Shown here: positions 50,475 to 61,567 of the stretch, one piece after another | Numbering within the stretch: position 1 is the first letter of the stretch | How the letters are laid out: every line of letters begins with the position of its first letter | NCBI RefSeq assembly: GCF_016801865.2 | Contig: NC_068939.1 | Coordinates: 140,001,821-140,065,820, forward strand | Direction of reading: 5' to 3' | DNA length: 64,000 nucleotides | DNA from: Culex pipiens pallens | Taxonomy: Eukaryota; Arthropoda; Insecta; Diptera; Culicidae | Position numbers and translations under genes: made by a program | The notes under the pieces: model-generated | Seen by the model: only the letters and a program-made list of their open reading frames with translations | The model's database searches: none | Told to the model about the DNA's origin: nothing

Positions 50475-50479
50475 TTAAA

Positions 50480-51217
50480 TTAAGAGATCAGTGTTGAAAA
50501 AAAATAAGTACTTCAGGTTTATGTTTGATTCATCAACTTTAGCAGTTGCTTTATTTATGCTTGAGTGGCTTGAGATTGTTTGAACAGTTCGAAGTTGAAA
50601 CTACACCGATGTCGCTTAAATCTAGCGCGCGCAGCGAAAGCATTCTAACTCTCTAAGTGACGATTTTAAAAATCATACCGTAATGTAAGCCCTAATCCTA
50701 ATCGTATGTTTTGCTAGGCAGAACGAGCAATCTATTCGAACAAATGACAAAAACAAATCCAGTGGATTGATTGCTTTTCAAGGGTTTTTTTGTTCGTCTT
50801 TTCCAAATTATTCAAAACGTTTTTACAGTTCTTTGTGTAAGCGTTCTACGCTGCAAACGTAACCGTTACTGATGTCCATTCAAGGTTTTCCTAACAGTAT
50901 AAGAGTGATTGTGGGAGTTGTTCTTAGAACAGTACGCCAAAACTGGGTCAGCCTGGTAATAAATAAGAGTTTTTTTTTTTTTTTAATCTTTTACGTTAAT
51001 CTACACCGACTTCTGCACAAGTAAATGTTCGAAAATTAAAAAAAACAACGTCAGCTTATCAATACTAAATATTTGTGAACAACCAAATGATATCTCATTT
51101 AAGCAGTTTTGATGCGTTTCATTGTGTCCGTCGCAACGTGGTTCTAAGCTACAGAGTGTTGCTTGTTTATTTGGGAATGCTACAGGCTGATTGAGATCGC
51201 GCACTGACTGTTTTCTG
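50480..51217. other. Intergenic DNA, nothing recognised
   Basis: AT-rich 3' flank of the CIPC-like gene. No gene was seen. Confidence 0.35.
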
Positions 51218-51223
51218 TTTATT
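51218..51223 (-). terminator. Poly(A) signal of the CIPC-like gene
   Basis: AATAAA on the - strand, 27 bases beyond the stop codon. Confidence 0.65.
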
Positions 51224-51250
51224 TTTTTTTTTTTCGTGGAAGAGGTCGCT

Positions 51251-54200
51251 TTACTTCAGCGCCACGGTGGCCGGCGTCGTGCCCGCTGACGATGCCGCCG
51301 CGGTTTGGAAGCGGTTCCGCAGCGTTTCGTTCTCCGGGTTTGCCATGACGGACTCGATGAACGCGTTGGTTTCCACCTGGAGCTGGGCGAGCCGCATCTG
51401 CAGCTCCTGGTTGCGCCGGATCAGCTTGACCGTCTTGAGCGCGATGTCGAACAGACCCTTGGTGTTGTTCGGGTGGTGCGGAACGTGCTGGTGGTTGTGG
51501 TGCAGCGGGTGGTGCGGCTGGTACGACCGCGAGGAAGAAAATACTGAGTACATCGAGGACACGCTACCGTCCTCGCGAAAACCATCGTCGTCAAAGTCCG
51601 ATATGCTGAGGGACGTGCAGCTGGAAGGGGAGATGCAAAGGGAACAATCAGAAGATGTTTGAATGGGGCTTGAGCTGTTGATCTTACCGGCATCCAGTGC
51701 TGCTGCCCAGCGGTGAAAAGTCGCAGTTCCGATCGTCCATCGAGCTAGAGCACCCACTTGAGGAAACGCTCATCGAGCGTCGACTTCGCGGACCGTGGTA
51801 CAGATGAGGCGCCAAGTTGAGCTGACCCTGGTGTGGTGGCAGTGGTCGCTGGCCACCTTCGCCGTCTTGTTCTTCGTCCAGATCGACCATGTCGGGTGCG
51901 TCGCTCACGATGGACGCCGAGTCGCCGGTCCCCGAGCAGTAGTCCACGGATGACGCCGTCGATGAGTTGGTTGCTTCGTCAAGCGATTCGACGCGACTTG
52001 GACGGGAAGAACGCTCATACGGTGTCCGACATCGTCCCGTGGATCGGTGGGATGATTGCTTCTGTACTTTGCCGACTGTAGTGAGAAAAGGGGGAGCAAA
52101 AAAGAGAAGAACAAATTAGTGAATGGGTTACTCGACGGAAATTGAAGAATTGGGCAACTCATCACAGGGTTTCTCCCCTCTTCAATGAAGAGTCAGTACC
52201 AAGAATCATAACGGCAAACTCAGCAGACAATGTCAATAACATTTTCAATTCATAATGTGATGACCACGTGGAACGAAGTTCTAAAAAATGTTAACAAAGA
52301 AAACTCTAGACGTGACCTCCAAGCGTGAGAAGCAACATCAGAGGAAACGCGCGCACGTGCAACAGCCTGTGTCATACACACGTGTAGATCCCATAATCGA
52401 TTACACGTGTGGCTATCTAAGTTAAAACAATCATTGATTCATGTTACCTACTTGGTGGTGAGTGGTAGGCAGCTTATATGTCATTAATGAATCGTATTTT
52501 ATTTATAAGTTTGCAGTGGTCCTCAGTGGAACTTTTACAAATAATTTAAAGTTTGCAGTTTGCAAACTTTCAGATAATTCATTAAAAATAACTGTTTTTA
52601 TCGCCAATCTCAATTTGTACTTCATTATAATTAAAAGACGAATCAATANNNNNNNNNNNNNNNNNNNNNNNNNNNNNNNNNNNNNNNNNNNNNNNNNNNN
52701 NNNNNNNNNNNNNNNNNNNNNNNNNNNNNNNNNNNNNNNNNNNNNNNNAAGACGAATCAATACTGCCCAACCCCAATAAACCCTACATTTTCAAATGACG
52801 ATGTCTCTAAGCAACTTATGGTCTGATTTACAATGTAAAATAAAATAAAAATTCGTTAAAAGATCGGAAATCTTTTCGAAAAACAATATTTTATTTTTTT
52901 AATCAAGACTAACATTCTAAAAGGGCGTATTTTGAATACTTGGGCCTTTTGAAATGTTAGTCTTCCTTCATTTTTTTTTAAATTTTGTATTCGAAAGAAT
53001 TGGAGATTTTTTTTTTTTAATTCAGAAAAATGATGAAAATTGATGGGTTCATCAAATTTCTTATGAATATGCATCAAAAGACACTAAATTATATATTTGA
53101 TCTTCAATAAATGTTTTAAAACCAAATTTACCAGATTTATAACGTACTTTGGAATAACCCAAAAATCCAAGCTGGAAACGCCAATTCTACCGAACAAAAA
53201 TCATTTCTTTGTAAAAATTTGCCTTGAATTTTGCTTATAATTTTGCCGAAAACACCAAATCGATCTGAACATCTCTTAAAAAGTTACAGATTTTCGAATA
53301 TCCGTAAAACGGGGTGACTTTGATAGGTGAGCAGTTCTCTAGGATTTCGGTCATTCGAATTTTTTTTGTATTTTTTAATCCGACTGAAACTTTTTTGGTG
53401 CCTTCGGTATGCCTAAAGAAGCCATTTTGCATCATTAGTTTGTCCATAAAATTTTCCATACAAATTTGGCAGCTGTCCATACAAAAATGATGTATGAAAA
53501 TTCAAAAATCTGTATCTTTTGAAGGAATTTTTTGATCGATTTGGTGTCTTCGGCAAAGTTGTAGGTATGGATACAGACTACACTGAAAAAAAAATGATAC
53601 AATGTAAAAAAAATTTAGTGATTTTTTTTATTTAACTTTTTATCACTAAAACTTGATTTGCAAAAAAACACTATTTTTTTTTTCGTTATGTTTTAGAGGA
53701 CATAAAATGCCAACTTTTCAGAAATTTCCAGGTTGTGCAAAAAATCTTTGACCGAGTTATGAATTTTTTAATCAATACTGTTTTTTCAAAAAATCGAAAT
53801 ATTGGTCGCAAAAAAATTCAACTTCATTTTTCGATGTAAAATCAAATTTGCAATCAAAACGTACTCTAGTGAAATTTTGATAAAGTGTACCGTTTTCAAG
53901 TTATAGCCATTTTAAGGTAACTTTTTTGAAAATAGTCGCAGTTTTTTTTTTTTTTAATAGTGCACATGTTTGCACACTTTTGGAAAAATATTTTTGAAAA
54001 GCTGAGAAAATTCTCTATATTTTGCTTTTTCGGACTTTGTTGATACGACCTTTAGTTGCTGAGATATTGCAATGCAAAGGTTTAAAAACAGGAAAATTGA
54101 TGTTTTTAAAGTCTCACCCAAACAACCCACCATTTTTTATTGTCGATATCTCAGCAAGTAATGGTCCGATTTTCAATGTTAATACATGAAACATTTGAGA

Positions 54201-57200
54201 AATTTTCGGATCTTTTCGAAAAAAATATTTTCAAAATTTTCAAATCAAGACTAACATTTCAAAAGGGCCCAACATTCAATATTACGCCCTTTTAAAATAT
54301 AAGTCTTGGTTTAAAAATTTTTTTCGAAAAGATCGGAAAATTTCACAAATGTTTCATATATTAACATATTGCTGAGATATCGACAATAAAAAATGGTGGG
54401 TTGTTTGGGTGAGACTTTGAAAACATAAATTTTCCTGTTTTTAAACCTTTGCATTGCAATATCTCAGCAACTAAAGGTCGTATCAACAAAGTCCGAAAAA
54501 GCAAAATATAGAGAATTTTCTCAGCTTTTCAAAAATATTTTTTCCAAAAGTGTGCAAACATGTGCACTATTCAAAAAAAAAATGAAAAACTGCGACTATT
54601 TTCAAACAGTATTGATTAAAAAATTCATAACTCGGTCAAAGATTTTTTGCACAACCTGGAAATTTCTGAATAGTTGGCATTTTATGTCCTCTAAAACATA
54701 TCAAAAAATAAAAAAAATTAAAAAAAGTGTTTTTTTGCAAATCAAGTTTTAGTGATAAAAACCTAAATAAAAAAATCACCAAATTTTTTTTACCGTGTAT
54801 CATTTTTTTTCAGTGTAGTCTGTATCCATACCTACAACTTTGCCGAAGACACCAAATCGATCAAAAAATTCCTTCAAAAGATACAGATTTTTGAATTTTC
54901 ATACATCATTTTTGTATGGACAGCTGCCAAATTTGTATGGAAAATTTTATGGACAAACTAATGATGCAAAATGGCTTCTTTAGGCATACCGAAGGCACCA
55001 AAAAAGTTTCAGTCGGATTAAAAAATACAAAAACTAAAATTGAAGAAAAAAGACCGATTTCGTAGAGAACTGCTCAGGTTTGAGATTTTTCCGCATAATG
55101 AGGAGTACAAATTAAATCTGATAGTTTGGAATCATATTGACCGTGGTAGAGAAGTGCTCAAAGTACCTCAAGAAGAACTTTTCATAAAATTTAGAAAAGT
55201 TTAAAAAGTTAGTTAACAATAATTAAGAAAATGTGGATGAAAGGTGTTATTTAAAACTTCTCAAAGTGTCATGATTTTGAATCGGAAAACGAAATTCATA
55301 ATTTTTCAAACCATTATTGAAAAAACTTTTTTTTCAAAAATAGTGCATAGACTTTGTGTGGCCTACCTCAGTACATGTTTTAAAAATAATAATCTTGAGA
55401 AAACCCTCACCAGTTGGAAAATATGCCAAAAATAAATTGAAATCCTATCAAAGTCACCGCGGTTTACGCTACCACTGAACCCACGACACAAAATGGCTTC
55501 TTTGGTCATAGGAAAGACCCCTACAAAATTTGAGCCAATTAAAAAAATAAAATGGTCTAAATCAGCCGTTTTCAAATCCCTCATATTTAAGACTGGTAAT
55601 TACAGTCGAAGATATAAAACAAACGAGGTCAAGCCATCGAAGTTCTTCTTTAGTTATCTCCACGTGGCTTTTCAACTCAGAAGAACATTACCAACCTGAT
55701 ACCTCCCCAACCAAACGCTGCCAAATCGTAGGTGTGTGTGTGTGTGCTCACTTTGCAACGTTCGAACCCGTTCGCGGACCTGACCCGACTGAGCTTGGCG
55801 GCGGAACACAACGGACGCGTTGCATCGGAGTCACACTTGACTCGCCGTCGTCGTTCGTCCACCATAGAGTTGTCACGTGCCGTGGCAAGTGTTTCTCTAT
55901 AAGCTCAGCGACTCTCCCGCCGGCAACACACCCTGGAAATGCCCGGCCAGGTTAGCTTCGAACTCTTTCGAGAGTGATTGATGGCGGCGTGGAATAAGCG
56001 TGGCCTTAACGGCTGTGGAGGCGTTCGGCGGGTGCTCTCGAAGTTCTCCGTAACTAAAGCTGATCGTCGCCGACAGATAGCACGGTTGAAGTGCGCGGCT
56101 TAACCCGTGAGGAGTACCAGCGGCATGGCCAGCGGGTCACGTTTTCCAGCGGCACACAAGTGCTAGTCTAGCTGGGCAGACCGTGTGTATTATTCGCAGT
56201 AAATGTAACGCTTAGTCATCTGCGAACTTGCCAATGAGCGGCCCAAGGCGACTAGCTTCTAATTTAATCTGCGCAAACAAGAGCGAGCAAACACGGCTGT
56301 CAACAGAGAGAAAGAGAGTCCGCATGTGATTTCTCGGAAGTGCCACGTGGCACAAACAAATCGGAACTGCTGTCAATACAGCAGAGCTCCGGTGGTTTGA
56401 CGTCCTGTGACGTTGCAATTTCTTGATGCAAAATTCAAAACAACTGCAGTCAAACCATCGAGGTTTCCCAGCTGTACTTGGAATCGACGCGACCTGAACT
56501 GTCCGAATCACGTTTTGTGATCCGCGTTACTAAGGCGAACCCCTACTTGTAACGGCTTGGCAACATCAGCCTGTCACATGCGTCTACAGCTGCAGTTGCT
56601 AGTTGCTGCTGGTTGTTACGGTCGTTTCAAGCATCCTCTCCTCAACCTGCGGTTCACACTAATCGTTCGTTCCCTATCGTCAAGCCACAGTGCGGTCACG
56701 TTCTGTGGCAGGCCGGTTATGGACGGATTTTTTTTCTAGGGTCAGCAAATTTTGGACTACAATCAGCATAGGTTTAACATATTTTTTCCGAATGTTCAGT
56801 TCAACGGCTCGGGTAGGCCGCTTGAAATACTTTAAATACCAGATTTGAGCAAGATCTCCTCCCCGTTTCAATTTCCATTCACGTGTTGCTGCGCAAGCTA
56901 CATTATACGGTGAATGCATGTCAAGAACGTACGTCCTCGTGACCGAGCGTTCTTAACTCGTGGAACGTTGAAACGGCACATTTTACGACATAAAAAAATT
57001 GATACAGCCAATAAGATTAAACTAAAAAGTATCAATCCTCACTCAAAAAACCAGAGTTTAACTGTACCATGAAAAAAAAAATGTTCGCATTCCACCCCAA
57101 ATGCCGGATACTTTCGATCCACCCTGTGGGGATGGCAAATCGCATCGCACCCACTCTCGGTTTCATTGCGCACTCATCGCGATTATTTACAAAACACATA

Positions 57201-59702
57201 CCGTTTAGAGCTGTAAACTCACATGTTCGCACAATAATGGCGTAGAGGATGCATTGGCAACAGCAGCAGCAGCGATGCATCTCCCTTAACAACCGCAATT
57301 ATGGCACTTGGGCAAATAGAACAAGGTGACAATTGCACGGTCGGGCAGGCTCTGTGCTAGCGATTCGAATCATTGTCTTTCTTTGTTTTTTTTACCAATA
57401 AATGTGTTGCTTTAGTTATTCTTTGTGATTTAATCAAACAAATTTATGATTTTTTGTTTCAAATATTCAAATGTTTTAATCTTAAACCTTTTATTAAAAG
57501 CAATAATTATGTCAGCGCATTTTATATACAACATATTAATACTAAGGTGTCTAATTGTGAGGTCAAATCTATCGCACGAATAATAATTTATTGGACAAAA
57601 TTGTTTTATTCATGTTTTTGCACAATACTTTGCTATTTTTCTATTGGTATCGCTTACACGGAGCTAAAAAAAATCAAAATCGTGAACAAGCGTTCATGAA
57701 TTTCGAAAACACAAACAAAACGTTCAAATTCCATGGTGCCTTTTTCAGAAAATTAACCATGAAATTTGAACACGTTGTAACGTTGAACAACGCTTGTTCA
57801 CGATTTTGAGAACTAATTTTTCTCGTTGTAGAACAGAAATAGCACAACAAAATTAATCCATCGATTTACAAATTTGATGCTCTACTTTAAAAACTGCTGT
57901 CCACAGCACTACTGCTGTACTACTAATTCGTCCCAGTTGATTGTAATAAAATGCTTCAATCGTTTCAATTTTACGACCAGGCAAATTTTCTGAATAAAGA
58001 AAATCGATTGAAATCAATAGATACCTACACATTAGAATTTAGAAAAGGCGGTTTTACCAATTAATCTATATGGTTACGGCCGAATAAATACACGAGATTT
58101 AAAGCTAATGTTACAAAGGCATAAATATTGAATTTTATGTAATTTGGGCCGCTGAATCCAAATCTGGATTTGAATTTCCAGAAAATATTGGAAATTTAGA
58201 TAAGTCAAAGTGCTAATCTAAATTAATTCGAAATTCTTTAAATCAATTACAAATTTGATCACATCCAGATATAGATATTGATATGAGCTAGGAAATCGGC
58301 CGATTTCGACCATTTTTATTTTTTTATTTGGCTCAAACTTTGTGGGAGCCTTCCCTATGACCAAATAAGCTATTTTGTGTCATTGGTTCACCCATACAAG
58401 TCTCCATACAATTTTAGCAGCTGTCCATACAAAAATGGTACGTAAATATTTAAACAGCTGTAACTTTTGGTTGAATTTTTTGATCAATTTGGAGTCTTGG
58501 GCAAAGTTGTAGGTATTGTTGAGGACTATTGAGAAAAAAATAGGCACACGGAATTTTTTTTTGTCGATTTTTTGCATTTAACATTGTTTTTACAAAAACT
58601 CAATTCTCCAAAAAAAGTATTTTTTTTATTTTTGAGATTTTTTGATATATTTTGGGGAACAAAAATCCACAACTTTTGAGCCATAGAGAAGCATGGTTAA
58701 AAAATCTGCCGCAAAGTTATGATTTTTTGAAAAAAATAGTGATTTTTGGAAAAAAAATCGAAATTTAAGAGTTCACGACAATTAGCATTTTCGCTCAAAT
58801 TTAGTTTGAAAGCTATTTTCATGCATCAAGTGAAAATTATTGCAACTTTCACCAGCTGTTTGATAACACTCATGATGATCCAAACTAGGCCGTTAGCCTA
58901 CGTCAAACCAGCTTCAAAAAGCTCGAATTCAAACCGTAAGCAAAAAAATCAACTCACTGCAGCAGATCTGATGACGCACGAAGGCTTCACCACCAACGGA
59001 CTACTGACCGAGCCCCCCCCCCTCCCCCCAAACAATGGACGCCGTTCCACATTCCCGCCATTCCGGCCAGCCAGCTGAATTAACCACGTGCTGACTCCAC
59101 CTAAGGAGTGGAGGGGGAAGGGTGTCTATTCTCCATTACCCGCAGCAGTATTCAACGGGTGAGAACTTGAAATTGACGACTTCCCGGGAACATATGATTC
59201 AACGCGGGGAACGGCCAAGCTGTAAGCATTTCTGTTCGTGGGATAATTCAGCATGACGGTGATGGGAAGGCACGTGGCGTGTCGGCTTCCTTTTGTAGAT
59301 AAGAGGTTGTTCACTGAGGTGGTTGAACTCTGAAGTAGACTTGCTGAACGAATTCGTTCAAAATATTGTCAATAAGGTCTATTTTTGCAAACAATTCTCA
59401 TCCTCATCATAAACCTTATCATCCCCCTTGATAGTCAAAACAACAAAATGTGTCGGCACGTGCGGAACAAATCCGTGATAAGACCCCCCCTCTCACCAGA
59501 TAATCGACCCCCTCAGCTCACCGTAATTTATGACCGAAAAGCTCGTTGCGTTCGGCGAGGCTGCCGGGGTGACCACGATGACTCTGGACTGGGGCTGGCT
59601 GCTGTTGGACGTCTCGCTGTCCTCCATAAACTGATGCTGCTGCTGAACGATTGGACCATCATCGGATGGGCCCAGGTCCGCCCCAACGGCGGTCGGAGAC
59701 AT
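51251..59702 (-). CDS. CIPC-like (CLOCK-interacting pacemaker) protein, 3 coding exons
   Basis: Exons on the - strand are 59702-59522, 52075-51688 and 51620-51251, 312 residues. All junctions are GT-AG and in phase (TACG|GTGAGC; CACTACAG|TC; GCCG|GTAAGAT; CTTCCAG|CTG). The first intron is 7.4 kb, the second 67 nt. The start is the first ATG after an in-frame stop; a possible acceptor (CTTGCAG) 11 bases upstream suggests a 5' non-coding exon. The protein is low-complexity and Ser-rich, with acidic residues 198-207 and a His-rich stretch (226-239). Residues 245-261 (GLFDIALKTVKLIRRNQ) lead into a short coiled coil (to about 284) that resembles, from memory, the conserved C-terminal block of vertebrate CIPC, a repressor of CLOCK-BMAL1. 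A nuclear clock-repressor role is inferred. The homology is limited to this block, and intron 1 contains an N gap and a foldback transposon. Confidence 0.72.
52265..52409. promoter_or_regulatory. E-box cluster upstream of CIPC-like exon 2
   Basis: Perfect CACGTG at 52265, 52354, 52379 and 52404. The last three are exactly 25 bp apart, and the last two sit in inverted ACACGTGTA contexts. The cluster is 190-330 bases upstream of exon 2, so it could be an intronic enhancer or an internal promoter. CACGTG is bound by CLOCK/CYCLE, but also by Myc/Max, USF-type and Met-type bHLH proteins. Confidence 0.55.
52649..52748. other. Assembly gap (100 N) with duplicated edges
   Basis: The bases AAGACGAATCAATA stand immediately on both sides (52635-52648 and 52749-52762). 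This is consistent with two contigs that overlap there, or with a repeat. Confidence 0.95.
52770..53328. repeat. Degraded remnant of the long palindromic family
   Basis: 52855-52985 retains the central block ('aatcaagactaacattctaaaagggcg ... ccttttgaaatgttagtctt') with heavy divergence. 53200-53300 is another eroded fragment ('ttgccgaaaacaccaaatcgatc'). No gene. Confidence 0.6.
53329..55075 (+). mobile_element. Long palindromic transposon, copy 5 (in the CIPC-like intron)
   Basis: The ends are GAGCAGTTCTCTAGG and TAGAGAACTGCTC. AGGT flanks both sides (53325-53328, 55076-55079). The copy is 1747 bp, with internal deletions near its centre (54280-54370) and in the right arm near 54600. It lies in intron 1 of the CIPC-like gene, so the primary transcript should include its hairpin. 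Confidence 0.9.
55661..56885. promoter_or_regulatory. GC-rich intronic region with four E-boxes
   Basis: CACGTG at 55661, 55874, 56344 (inside the palindrome TGCCACGTGGCA) and 56880. The interval is CpG-rich compared with the flanking intron and has no coding pattern. A TG run lies at 55732-55747. It is probably regulatory DNA or an alternative promoter of the CIPC-like gene. Confidence 0.45.
57657..57828. mobile_element. Diverged relative of the 182-bp TA MITE
   Basis: It starts CACGGAGC and shares GTGAACAAGCGTTCATGAA and the inverse AACAACGCTTGTTCACGA with 30869-31050. TA flanks both sides (57655-57656, 57829-57830). Its ends are more degraded. Confidence 0.75.
58287..58762. mobile_element. 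Single arm of the divergent long palindromic subfamily
   Basis: It matches the left arm of copy 3 in order ('tttggctcaaactttgtgggagcc', 'tcattggttcacccatacaag', 'agccatagagaagcatgg') but stops before the centre. The terminal GAGCA is partly deleted. It is a truncated relic. Confidence 0.85.
58821..59078 (+). CDS. Possible 85-residue secreted peptide nested in the CIPC-like intron
   Basis: An ATG at 58821 opens 85 codons to TGA (59076-59078). The N-terminus MHQVKIIATFTSCLITLMMI followed by QTRPLA has basic, hydrophobic and small-residue parts like a secretory signal with cleavage near A26. The mature part is Lys/Arg/Ser-rich, then Pro-rich (about residues 65-84), with basic pairs at 39-40 and 73-74. 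It begins about 60 bases after a transposon fragment, and CACGTG lies 7 bases after its stop. No family was recognised and chance is possible. An internal GTAAGC at about 58936 could be a splice donor. Confidence 0.35.
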   Translation: MHQVKIIATFTSCLITLMMIQTRPLAYVKPASKSSNSNRKQKNQLTAADLMTHEGFTTNGLLTEPPPLPPNNGRRSTFPPFRPAS

Positions 59703-60156
59703 CACGTGGAGCTGCAAGTTAACTCGAGCGAAACTGTGAAAAGGTCATGGGGAGAGAGCGGAAAAAAAATGTGTTGTTAAAATTTGAATCTCAATGGGAA
59801 ACATTTGTTTATGTATCAGCAAACTGGCGACCGCAACCGAGCGCCGGAACATGGTTCTGCAACGTGACACGGTGAGATTTCAACACCGCATCGGTCAGCT
59901 TAAAACGACAGTCAACAAATTGAAATTGCAAACTATAACAAATTTGTTAATACATATTTAAACTTCGAAATAAAACTAAATTATTCAAACATTATACATT
60001 TTCACTCAAGTGGCACAACTTATCGTTGTCCACGTGTTAGTCCTAAACATTACAATTCAATATGTTGAAAAAAAAAACCAAAAAGGGATGAAACAACCAC
60101 TCATAATGACGTCTCTCCTTGTACAAAGCCAAAACACTCTTCTGGGGAGTCACGTG
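59085..60156. promoter_or_regulatory. E-box cluster around CIPC-like exon 1
   Basis: CACGTG at 59085, 59271, 59457, 59703, 60031 and 60151. The first three are exactly 186 bp apart. The one at 59703 sits directly before the start codon (CACGTG-ATG on the - strand). Those at 60031 and 60151 lie 330-450 bases upstream of the start. Confidence 0.55.
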
Positions 60157-60524
60157 GACGTCAACGCGTTACCAAGCATTGTTATCAACGTGAAAGAAGG
60201 GGGGAAATTCATGATGGCGCCAATTAAGTTGCCCCTGGTTTTGGCAACTAATTAAATGAAGCCCCCTCGAATCGTGAGCTATTTGCTTTATTAATGTGAA
60301 TAGCCTGAATAACGCTGGAAGCCATTAACTGTTCGTAATCTCATTGTTGCGAATCGGTTACAATTACGATTGTGTGCAGGGTTTAGAAGCACAAAATAAG
60401 AGTATTTGTGTGCTCTTGAGCACAGAAAAAAAGTTACATGAAAAATAATGTACCTATCTAAAAGTATCATGATAAATAATGTGAATTTTAATGCAAGTAA
60501 GACCCCTATTTTTTTTCTTTGGCC

Positions 60525-61170
60525 ATTAGGGTGACCTACGTCGTGTTAGGGTGGTCCAAAATATTGCCATTTTCGTCAATTTTCGCAAAAATCATATGTT
60601 TCAAAAAATCATAACTCCGCGCCACTTCAACCGAATTTAGCTGAAAAAACGTTATTTAATACACCCTTAGGTGGTTGGCGCCTTCCTCACATTTGAAGGG
60701 TGCTATCCAAAATCCTAAAAGTGCGTAAATAACACTTAAGTGCTTATAACTTTTGATAGGGTTGTCAGATCTTAAATGTTTTGGACGCGTTGGAAAGCTC
60801 TTTTAAATACCTATCCAACGATAGGTCGCATAAGAGATCCGGACAACGTTTTCATCAAAATATCTGATATCCGGCCTCCAAAAAGGGTATAAATAACACT
60901 TAAGTGCTTATAACTTTTGTTAGGGTTGTCAGATCTTCAATGTCTTGGACGCGTTGGAAAGGTTTTTTGAATACCTAACAAAAACCACCCTTTTTGCAAT
61001 CTTCTGGACTTTTGTTAAAATCGTTTTTTTGCATAACTTTTGAAGTACTTAACTAAACTGCATAATTTTAAATAGCGACTTATGGGACCCCAAGACAGAT
61101 CGAATGACGCCAAAACGGACAAAATCGGTTCAGCCAATGTCGAGATAATCGAGTGACAATTTTTGATCAA
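60525..61170. repeat. Diverged repeats, including a satellite-bearing element copy
   Basis: 60525-60650 is inverted relative to about 21000-21120. 60661-61165 is an eroded copy of the 28987-30715 family: it has TTAGGTGG and GCCTTCCTCAC near its start, two units with 'cacttaagtg' (60739 and 60898 regions), and the non-repetitive tail ('acttttgaagtacttaac', 'atcggttcagcca'). Confidence 0.7.
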
Positions 61171-61567
61171 CATCCCACCAATATCTGAAATTTACAATTT
61201 TATGTATTCCATAATTCATTCAAATTCAATTGTGTCGATTAGAGTGTGTTCAGGATGCCCAAATCTGTCATACCTTGACGAAACTGAAGCATTTACTGAC
61301 CTCAACTTAAAAATGTGTAAGTTTGTTATTTTTATGAATCGGCTGTATCATTGTTTTATTTTGATTGATTTCATTTATTTCGTATTTCCTTTGCTCCATA
61401 CAAAAAAAAAATTTTTTTGGTTGGAGCGTGGAAAATCCCATACACCCCCCCTAAAGTGTCGACGTGGTTTATGGATAGCCCCTTTGATAATTCTGCAAAC
61501 TTTTTGGCATTGAAAAGAGATTCCTCTTTGAAAAACGTAGCTCAAGCAAGCTTTAATTCATTTTTAA

